Of a stretch of DNA of 5,384 nt, positions 1-4,640 are shown piece by piece. The position numbers were made by a program, and so were the translations under genes. The DNA comes from an uncultured Acetatifactor sp. (GTDB taxonomy: Bacteria; Bacillota; Clostridia; Lachnospirales; Lachnospiraceae): the NCBI GenBank assembly GCA_948896875.1, contig CAQUWW010000181.1:1-5384 (forward strand), in the 5' to 3' direction. Within the stretch, counting starts at the first letter, position 1, and each line of letters begins with the position of its first letter. The notes under the pieces were generated by a model. That model had not been told where the DNA came from. It did no database searches and saw only the letters and a program-made list of their open reading frames with translations.

Positions 1-627
1 AAAGACTCCCACCATCATCTGCTTGTAAAACTGCGGACTCTGGGCCAGATAGGCCTCTCTGCCGAAATAATCCAGCCGGAAAATATTTGCCCCTCCCTCT
101 GCGCCTGCATATACGATTTTAGGCGTATGAATCTCCACGAAATGTTCTTCCTCGAAAAAGCGGCGGAACCCCCGAAGAATACCTTCCTGAATCCTGAAAA
201 TCGCCCTTTCTCTCTCATTTCGAAGCGTCAGCGGCCGGAAATTCAACTTGTTCTCCAATGAGGTATCCACTTCTTTCTGGTTCATCACTATAGGCATGGC
301 TTCCACCGGACGGGAGAGATATCTGACAGCGAGAATTTGCAGTTCTACCCCAGCCTTCGCCCGTTCTTCTTTTACTACTTTCGCCGTAAGCTTTACACAG
401 GCCTCTTCCATCAGCTTCTCTGTCAGCTCCTGGTTATCACAGACACATTGCACAATATGCCGTGCTGTCCTGAGAAGACAAAAGCAAAATCCTTTCATTT
501 TTCTGATTTTATAAATGCTGCCGTGAATGACCACTTTCTCTCCTATATGATCCTTAAGCTTCTCCGGCGTTGCTTCCGTCTCTATTTGTATTTCTGTTTG
601 TTTTTCTATTTCTACCAGTTTTTCCAT
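1..627 (-). CDS. aspS: Archaeal-type aspartyl-tRNA synthetase (Asp/Asn-type, likely aspartate--tRNA(Asn) ligase), N-terminal part
   Basis: The first 209 codons are visible; the frame is open to the left edge. The protein charges tRNA-Asp, and in non-discriminating forms also tRNA-Asn, with aspartate; the amidotransferase GatCAB then makes Asn-tRNA. Residues about 20-110 form the OB-fold anticodon-binding domain (GEKVVIHGSIYKIRKMKGFC, then HIVQCVCD). Residues 123-139 hold the linker signature SLENKLNFRPLTLRNER. Class II motif 1 is at 154-171 (FRRFFEEEHFVEIHTPKI, with the invariant Pro169). AEGGANIF (176-183) and LAQSPQFYKQMMVGVF (194-209) are typical of archaeal-type AspRS and AsnRS relatives. 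The bacterial-type AspRS insertion cannot be judged but the spacing fits the short archaeal form. ATG 627 is chosen because it begins just before the OB fold, with GAGAGG about 9 nt upstream; GTG 717 would add 30 residues. It is preceded by an apparent attenuator leader. Whether it is discriminating cannot be seen here. Confidence 0.9.
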   Translation of the reverse strand, partial: MEKLVEIEKQTEIQIETEATPEKLKDHIGEKVVIHGSIYKIRKMKGFCFCLLRTARHIVQCVCDNQELTEKLMEEACVKLTAKVVKEERAKAGVELQILAVRYLSRPVEAMPIVMNQKEVDTSLENKLNFRPLTLRNERERAIFRIQEGILRGFRRFFEEEHFVEIHTPKIVYAGAEGGANIFRLDYFGREAYLAQSPQFYKQMMVGVF

Positions 628-671
628 CTCTGTTTTCCTCTCTTTATTTTCTTCTCTTTCTATGATGGCTG

Positions 672-719
672 CTATCCATATTTCACCTCGTCCATCCCGG
701 CATCGTCTATATGCCACAT
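672..719 (-). CDS. Putative 15-residue leader peptide ahead of the synthetase gene
   Basis: ATG at 719 opens a 15-codon frame, MWHIDDAGMDEVKYG, ending in TAG. It is preceded by AAGAAGGTGAT (733-723), which differs from the full anti-16S consensus AAGGAGGTGAT in one position and has optimal spacing to the ATG. This is the best ribosome binding site in the window. Three of the fifteen codons are Asp (positions 5, 6, 10), notable because the next gene, 44 nt downstream, encodes an aspartyl-tRNA synthetase. A role as a translated leader that senses charged tRNA-Asp or couples translation is inference. The terminator lies upstream of it, so it cannot act by classical trp-type attenuation at that terminator. 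Alternatively the ribosome binding site serves the GTG at 717, which is in frame with the synthetase and would add 30 residues to it. Confidence 0.45.
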   Translation of the reverse strand: MWHIDDAGMDEVKYG

Positions 720-722
720 AAT

Positions 723-733
723 ATCACCTTCTT
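723..733 (-). promoter_or_regulatory. Near-consensus Shine-Dalgarno AAGAAGGTGAT
   Basis: Ten of eleven positions match AAGGAGGTGAT. It is followed by ATT and ATG (719), or by ATTAT and GTG (717) in a different frame. It therefore serves either the short leader frame or a longer version of the synthetase. Confidence 0.7.
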
Positions 734-755
734 TCCTTCTGTTGCCTGTATTTGA

Positions 756-792
756 GCAGAGGAATCCTTACTCCCCTGCCCGCCGCGCGGGC
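756..792 (-). other. Two overlapping GC-rich hairpins in the 5' untranslated region
   Basis: GCCCGC-GCG-GCGGGC (792-778) is a perfect 6-bp hairpin. GCAGGGGA/TCCTCTGC (779-772 and 763-756, one G-U pair) is an 8-bp hairpin sharing two bases with the first, so the full stems compete. No T-run follows either. They sit between the leader terminator and the small reading frame at 719 and may affect mRNA stability or ribosome access. Confidence 0.45.
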
Positions 793-861
793 CCCATGCC
801 GATTTAGGATTTCATTTATGGTGGTACAGTTGGCTATATGGGAGTTTACGGGCCTGCGCAC

Positions 862-901
862 AAAAAAGGACCATAGACTGTAAAAACACAATCCATGGTC
901 C
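862..901 (-). terminator. Strong Rho-independent terminator in the leader of the synthetase gene
   Basis: On the minus strand GGACCATGGATTG (901-889) pairs with CAGTCTATGGTCC (880-868). This is a 13-bp stem with two G-U pairs and an 8-nt T-rich loop, followed directly by six Ts (867-862). It stands about 235 nt before the synthetase start and after the candidate promoter, so it would end transcription inside the leader unless prevented. On the plus strand the same stem is followed by a weaker TGCTTTTGTCTTTTT run. Confidence 0.9.
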
Positions 902-994
902 TGCTTTTGTCTTTTTCCGGGGACCACGGCATCACAAGCAGCGCCTGCAGCCGTGGTACTCCACCGCTACAAGCGCTTCCTATCGTCGTCCCTG

Positions 995-1013
995 TATGCA
1001 ATTACATTGCATA
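995..1013 (-). repeat. Perfect 8-bp inverted repeat TATGCAAT-GTA-ATTGCATA
   Basis: Two perfectly complementary 8-base arms flank a 3-base centre. In RNA this is a hairpin with a triloop inside the proposed leader; in DNA it also looks like a dimeric repressor operator. It lies about 95 nt downstream of the candidate start, so a hairpin within the leader RNA is the simpler reading. Confidence 0.6.
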
Positions 1014-1113
1014 AGCCAATCCGAAGCATTTTTATCCCCTCTGCCCGCCCCCGGTGGGCGTACGGCCTGCTTGAATACTATCGAATCTCTCCGGCCGTTC
1101 CCTTATTTTTCCC

Positions 1114-1142
1114 ACTATACCACTATCTTACCCTTTATGCAA
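1114..1142 (-). promoter_or_regulatory. Candidate sigma-A-type promoter with extended -10
   Basis: On the minus strand, TTGCAT (1142-1137) and TATAGT (1119-1114) are separated by exactly 17 nt. The -10 matches TATAAT in 5 of 6 positions and is preceded by TGG, giving an extended TGnTATAGT element. The -35 matches only its TTG. The expected transcription start is near 1107. This would give about 240 nt of leader before the terminator at 862-901, a normal length for an attenuator or riboswitch leader. Confidence 0.5.
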
Positions 1143-1165
1143 GCCCTTCTTTTCTGATTTCCAAT

Positions 1166-1186
1166 CTAATCTCCAGAATTGATTAG
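1166..1186 (-). repeat. Small inverted repeat after the apiosidase-like gene
   Basis: CTAATC and GATTAG are perfectly complementary with a 9-nt loop, starting 7 nt after the apiosidase stop codon. No T-run follows (ATTGGAAATC), so it is not a convincing Rho-independent terminator. It could be a weak mRNA-end hairpin, an operator for the following promoter, or chance. No other terminator is visible between the glycosidase operon and the next promoter, so some read-through towards the synthetase gene is possible. Confidence 0.3.
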
Positions 1187-1193
1187 CACCCCC

Positions 1194-2528
1194 TCAGATA
1201 CATTGCAGTACCAGCACGCTGTCTGCACTATCCTCTCTCTCGGGAGGTGTGAACACAGCCTCTCCTCCTCCGAAGACTTCGCCTGTATAGGTATACATTC
1301 CCGTGACCGGATCCATCCAATATGCGGTAAGCGCCCTGCCTGTATACGCCTTCAGGGACAGCGCAATCTGCCTGCCATTTACCGTGTAGGCCAGCAGGAA
1401 ATCCTCTCCTGCAAAGACACTGATATAATCATACCTCTCTCCCTGAGGACCTGACAGATATTCTCCGGCAGGATGTCCCTTTTCAAATCCCACACGCTCA
1501 CATAGGTTCTTCAGATGAACCATCTGGGCCCCTCCCGGATGATGGATGGCATCGGTCCAGAGGTATTTCGCCCCGAAAGCTCCCGGCTTCGAGGTATCTC
1601 TGTAAAACTGCATGATGGAATTGTGGCCGTAAACATGCCCTGCCGCCCCGGCAAAAACGCTCCAATAGGCATATCTTCTCACATCGGCAGCCTTCCAGTA
1701 TGGCTGACTTGTGTCGTGGAGCCCCTGCAGAATCCATTCATAGGAAGGCTCTCCGTCCAAAACCGGTTTCACCGGTTCCTTCTTCCAATCCCGTTCCACA
1801 TACTTCCAGCTGTCCTCTCCAAACCATCCTTCTTTTGCTGTATTGTCATCCCATTCCTGCATACTGACCTGATCGTAACGTCTGTGGCCGGACTGGAACA
1901 AATTGAAATCCAGCCAGTCCTCCTCATGGAACCAGAGAGAGGAACTTGTCCTTCCAAAGGGATGATAGGTCACAAGCCGATCCGGACGGTCCTCTTTCAT
2001 CCTTCTCCCCATGCGCCGAAATACATCGATGGCCACATCTCCCCGCACATCTCCGCCCACAACCCAGAAAATATGAGGACAGTCATGATACCGCGCCAGC
2101 ACGAAATCCATATAGGCATCCACATTCTCCCTGTTCAGGCAACCGCTCTTCACAATGCCGCTGCCCCACACAGGAAGCAGTCCCATGTAAAGCCCAAGCT
2201 CTCTTGCCATCTCCACCACCGCGTCCACATGAGTCCAGAATCCGCCCTCCGTGTCAGGCTTTGCCGGATCTCCGTCTATCAGCGCGCAGTCTCCTGCCAG
2301 GTTCTTCTGCTCTTTTGTATGAACAAAATCTGCCAGTATCACATTATAGCCCAAATCTTTCCGATTCTTGAGATACAGATAACTTTCCTCTAAAGTCAGT
2401 TGATGAAACAACAGCCATGCGGTATCCCCCAACAGAAAAAAGGGCTCCTCTCCACAGCAAAAATATCTTCCATTCTCCGCTACTCTCAAAGTTCCCCTCT
2501 CCCAGGGTGCCTGCTCCTTCATTCCCAT
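1194..2528 (-). CDS. GH140/DUF4038 apiosidase-like glycoside hydrolase
   Basis: This 444-residue protein has no signal peptide. It resembles the GH140 (DUF4038, apiosidase-like) TIM-barrel enzymes, whose founding member releases D-apiose-containing side chains from rhamnogalacturonan-II. Visible hallmarks are NGRYFCCGEEPFFLLGDTAW (19-38), the YLKNRKDLGYNVI strand, GLYMGLLPVWG (112-122), HIFWVVGGDV with Asp160 as probable acid/base, VTYHPFGRTSSSLWFH (186-201), VKPVLDGEPSYEW with Glu260 as probable nucleophile, and the YWSVFAGAAGHVYGHNSIMQF barrel end (288-309). About residues 355-444 form the small beta-rich C-terminal domain that Pfam calls a putative collagen-binding domain. The length fits the family. 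The ATG at 2528 is chosen because AGGAG lies 7 nt upstream; ATG 2522 and an upstream TTG (2588) are weaker. The start overlaps the end of the preceding gene by 10 nt, implying translational coupling. DUF4038 is functionally broader than proven apiosidases, so the exact substrate is inference. Confidence 0.88.
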   Translation of the reverse strand: MGMKEQAPWERGTLRVAENGRYFCCGEEPFFLLGDTAWLLFHQLTLEESYLYLKNRKDLGYNVILADFVHTKEQKNLAGDCALIDGDPAKPDTEGGFWTHVDAVVEMARELGLYMGLLPVWGSGIVKSGCLNRENVDAYMDFVLARYHDCPHIFWVVGGDVRGDVAIDVFRRMGRRMKEDRPDRLVTYHPFGRTSSSLWFHEEDWLDFNLFQSGHRRYDQVSMQEWDDNTAKEGWFGEDSWKYVERDWKKEPVKPVLDGEPSYEWILQGLHDTSQPYWKAADVRRYAYWSVFAGAAGHVYGHNSIMQFYRDTSKPGAFGAKYLWTDAIHHPGGAQMVHLKNLCERVGFEKGHPAGEYLSGPQGERYDYISVFAGEDFLLAYTVNGRQIALSLKAYTGRALTAYWMDPVTGMYTYTGEVFGGGEAVFTPPEREDSADSVLVLQCI

Positions 2529-4585
2529 TCCCTTTCTCCTTTCCGTTTTGTCCTCTCGCTTCTCCTTCCATGCCGTCCGGCGGCACAAACAATGGATGGG
2601 AAGCCATTCTCCTCAGTGTTCCGCTCAAGACAGTGCAATACTGCCTCAAAAACGTTTGCCGCCGCCCACAGATTATAGCTGAACCACGAAGCATAGGGCT
2701 TCTCGTCATCATACCGCTCTATCACCAGTCCGTCGGAGGGACACCATCTCTCCGACAGAATGCCGTATCGACCATACCCTGTCTTCTCCGGATACAGCTC
2801 CAGCGTCTGCATCATCCAGGCAATAGAATCCAGTGCTCTGGAGGTGTAATAGGAATCCCCGGTAACCTCCCCCAAAAACAGCAAGTCCTCATCCGCCAGC
2901 ACTCCCATTGGATGAATGTGCGGATTGGAAATGGATGTCACAGAACCGCCGCAGGCATTCCAGCCCTCGTTCACCGGCGGATGCTCCGGCCGGGTAGGAT
3001 ATCCATATCTCCACAGGAACTCATAGCATGCACTGTTCTTCATATCCTCCAGGAAACCTGCTTCCCCTGTGGCTTCGTACAATAATCTGCTTCCGTGCAG
3101 GAAGCTGAGGTTCCCCTCCTGATCCACTGCCTTCCATGTGTCCATCGGAGCGCCATAGCAATCCAGATTCAGGACAAATTTCCGGTAATAAGCATGGGCT
3201 TTCCTCGCCTTCTCCACATAAGAATTGTCACCGGTCAGCCGGGCCAGATATACTAGCCCCGGCACAAACCAGCAGCCTGCGAATCCCTCCCAGTCCAATA
3301 CCTTTCGCTCTTTTGCGGAATAAGTGTAGCCAAATGCGCCGTCCTCCCGCTGAAGAGCAACCACAGTATCCAGCACCTTTCTACAGCCCTCCAGCCAGCT
3401 CTCATGATAAGCCATTCCCTTATCCTTCAGGAACAAAACCGTCTTCAAAATATAATACACCGCACTGCCCTGGGTATAGGCACAATGGCAGTCCTTACAG
3501 AGGCCATAATACGTCCACCAGCCATTCAGTCGATCTTGGGAAGCGTCATTCACAGGTGCATATAGATCGTTAAAAAACCCGGACTCTTCCCGATATTCCG
3601 CCACAATTCTGTCCAACATCTCCTCCCCGGACATGGCCTGTTCCAGACGCTGTGCCCCATAGTCACCCAGCAGATATCTGCTCATCACAAGAGGAAAGCC
3701 CAGAATGGCACCTCCTGTCCAGCCGATTTCCACTACGTTTCTCCATGGCTTCAGCTGTGTGTCTCCTGCAGGCCTGCACTTTCTATTGGTATACTCTCCC
3801 GTCTCCTGATCATAGTTGAGACAGCAGAAAGCGTCCAGCATGGCCTCCGCCGCCTGGCGAAAGCTTTTCTCGTAAACAGGTCTTCTATGAATCTTCTCAT
3901 ATTCTCTGCGCACAATATCATGAAGTCCCAGCCGTCCCTTTCCCTGCACGGCATAAATATGTCCGGCTGCAGAAGCCTCTCTTCCCCGGCTTCCCACGGC
4001 AGCCGCAGGGACAGAACGATTCAGAAAAGTCACCGGGTCATTGGTGTATCCCAATGTCACCCCAAAGCTGTCCGGCAGTGCGGCAAAGACACCATTTCTG
4101 ATCAGACCACCTTCTGTCCTTCCCTTTTCCTCCGAATAGGGATCGACGGACACAGCCACCGTTCCTGCACCGCAGCAAAGTGCGGACAGCGGTACGGCCG
4201 CCCGGTCCGCCCGAAACTCCCAGTAAGGAGAACAGAATGCCGCTTCCGGGTGACTATAGGTCAGCAACGGGAATTCGCCGATTCGTACTTCCTCCGCATG
4301 ATTATCTCCGTAAATATTGCAGGGAATCACATGAAAATAATCCTTTTCCCCGGGAAGCGATATCTGCAGCTTCATACAGGTATCATAATCGGCCCGGAAT
4401 TCCATTCGAAATCCCAGCTCTCCTTCTTGATCTTCTCTCTCAAAAAGGACCTTGTAGCAGGCATCTTTCGTCCGGAAATCACAGCCCTTCTCCGTACAAT
4501 ATTCCTCCGGTACAGGAATCCATATTTCATTTTTTCTGTAAAATACCTTTAGTTCCAAAGGAAATTCACACAGTGTTATTATCAT
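2519..4585 (-). CDS. Putative six-hairpin (alpha/alpha) glycosidase-like protein, family not identified
   Basis: This 688-residue protein has no signal peptide and is probably cytoplasmic. I do not recognise a numbered family. Residues about 1-230 are beta-strand rich (ELKVFYRKNEIWIPVP, MKLQISLPGEKDYFHVIPCNIYG). From about 240 to 653 it shows helical repeats with turn motifs typical of six-hairpin toroids: VVEIGWTGGAILGFPLV (283-300), LQREDGAFGY (411-420), LDWEGFAGCWFVPGLVYLARLTGD (430-453), EGWNACGGSVTSISNPHIHPMG (540-561) and ASWFSYNLWAAANVFEAV (632-649). Conserved-looking acids such as Glu287, Asp431, Glu433, Asp565 and Asp567 are candidate catalytic residues by inference only. The start chosen is the ATG with GGAGG five bases upstream; an in-frame GTG ten codons earlier has no good site. 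It lies 55 nt after the rhamnosidase stop and overlaps the next gene by 10 nt. A role in glycan breakdown is inferred from fold and neighbours. The last 35 residues are a charged, basic tail outside the toroid. Confidence 0.8.
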   Translation of the reverse strand: MIITLCEFPLELKVFYRKNEIWIPVPEEYCTEKGCDFRTKDACYKVLFEREDQEGELGFRMEFRADYDTCMKLQISLPGEKDYFHVIPCNIYGDNHAEEVRIGEFPLLTYSHPEAAFCSPYWEFRADRAAVPLSALCCGAGTVAVSVDPYSEEKGRTEGGLIRNGVFAALPDSFGVTLGYTNDPVTFLNRSVPAAAVGSRGREASAAGHIYAVQGKGRLGLHDIVRREYEKIHRRPVYEKSFRQAAEAMLDAFCCLNYDQETGEYTNRKCRPAGDTQLKPWRNVVEIGWTGGAILGFPLVMSRYLLGDYGAQRLEQAMSGEEMLDRIVAEYREESGFFNDLYAPVNDASQDRLNGWWTYYGLCKDCHCAYTQGSAVYYILKTVLFLKDKGMAYHESWLEGCRKVLDTVVALQREDGAFGYTYSAKERKVLDWEGFAGCWFVPGLVYLARLTGDNSYVEKARKAHAYYRKFVLNLDCYGAPMDTWKAVDQEGNLSFLHGSRLLYEATGEAGFLEDMKNSACYEFLWRYGYPTRPEHPPVNEGWNACGGSVTSISNPHIHPMGVLADEDLLFLGEVTGDSYYTSRALDSIAWMMQTLELYPEKTGYGRYGILSERWCPSDGLVIERYDDEKPYASWFSYNLWAAANVFEAVLHCLERNTEENGFPSIVCAAGRHGRRSERTKRKGEREWE
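2536..2540 (-). promoter_or_regulatory. Ribosome binding site AGGAG of the apiosidase-like gene, inside the preceding gene
   Basis: AGGAG on the minus strand sits 7 nt before ATG 2528-2526. It lies inside the last codons of the upstream six-hairpin gene, whose stop TGA (2521-2519) is one base into the second possible ATG (2522). This supports coupled translation and the 2528 start. Confidence 0.75.
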
Positions 4586-4590
4586 TTCAG

Positions 4591-4595
4591 CCTCC
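4591..4595 (-). promoter_or_regulatory. Ribosome binding site GGAGG that sets the start of the six-hairpin gene
   Basis: On the minus strand GGAGG is followed by CTGAA and then ATG (4585-4583), a spacing of 5 nt. The alternative in-frame GTG at 4615 is preceded by AACAGAATAA, which has no Shine-Dalgarno match, so the ATG is preferred. Confidence 0.8.
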
Positions 4596-4640
4596 GTCTC
4601 TTTCTTTTTATTCACTTATTCTGTTTCACTCTGCACGTAC

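Larger units (their letters stand above)
862..1107 (-). ncRNA. Structured leader RNA (attenuator/riboswitch-like) upstream of the aspartyl-tRNA synthetase; class unknown
   Basis: Between the candidate start near 1107 and the terminator T-run, the minus strand is rich in helices. ACGGCC/GGCCGT closes 1098-1062. CGCCC/GGGCG forms a hairpin at 1060-1046. GCTTC (1027-1023) can pair with GAAGC (979-975) and encloses the perfect TATGCAAT-GTA-ATTGCATA hairpin. CGCT-TGT-AGCG lies near 975-965. ACCACGGC/GCCGTGGT (957-950 with 930-923) forms the last helix before the terminator. Its 3' arm, CCGTGGTCC (929-921), can instead pair over 9 bp (one G-U) with GGACCATGG (901-893), the 5' arm of the terminator, which would disrupt termination. 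Competing helices of this kind are the layout of transcription attenuators. GGTGGAGTACCACGG faintly recalls the T-box motif but has extra bases, and no other T-box landmark was found. A free-standing small RNA ending at this terminator is the alternative. Confidence 0.5.

Noticed and set aside
15..218. Minus-strand frame of 67 codons
   Set aside because: It is a shifted frame within aspS; the correct frame gives the motif 1 and LAQSPQFYKQ motifs over the same bases.
337..807. Plus-strand frame of 156 codons at the left end
   Set aside because: It is antisense to the aspS N-terminus and its leader; the Phe/Tyr/Leu-rich composition comes from reading Lys/Glu-rich codons backwards.
724..927. 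Minus-strand frame of 67 codons covering the terminator and hairpins
   Set aside because: It runs through the leader terminator, has no convincing ribosome binding site and no protein-like features; only the stretch downstream of its stop belongs to the synthetase frame.
940..970. T-box motif (GGTGGAGTACCACGG resembling AGGGTGGNACCGCG)
   Set aside because: Two extra bases interrupt the UGGN-ACC bulge, the terminator is a separate hairpin rather than sharing the antiterminator arm in the canonical way, and no specifier loop or AGUA/GNUG landmarks were identified with confidence. Kept only as a possibility to test.
1166..1186. Terminator for the glycosidase operon
   Set aside because: The 6-bp stem is AT-rich with a 9-nt loop and no T-run follows, so it was listed only as an inverted repeat.
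1515..2393. Long plus-strand open frame of 292 codons opposite the apiosidase-like gene
   Set aside because: It is antisense to a clear GH140-like coding sequence and its translation has no recognisable motif, with His/Pro-rich composition typical of antisense reading.
2522..2588. Upstream TTG start (2588) adding 20 residues to the apiosidase-like protein
   Set aside because: ATG 2528 has AGGAG at 7 nt and begins just before the conserved domain; the extra residues are basic and come from the overlap with the upstream gene.
4586..4615. GTG start at 4615 for the six-hairpin gene
   Set aside because: No Shine-Dalgarno precedes it, and the ten extra residues cover the GGAGG site of the ATG start.
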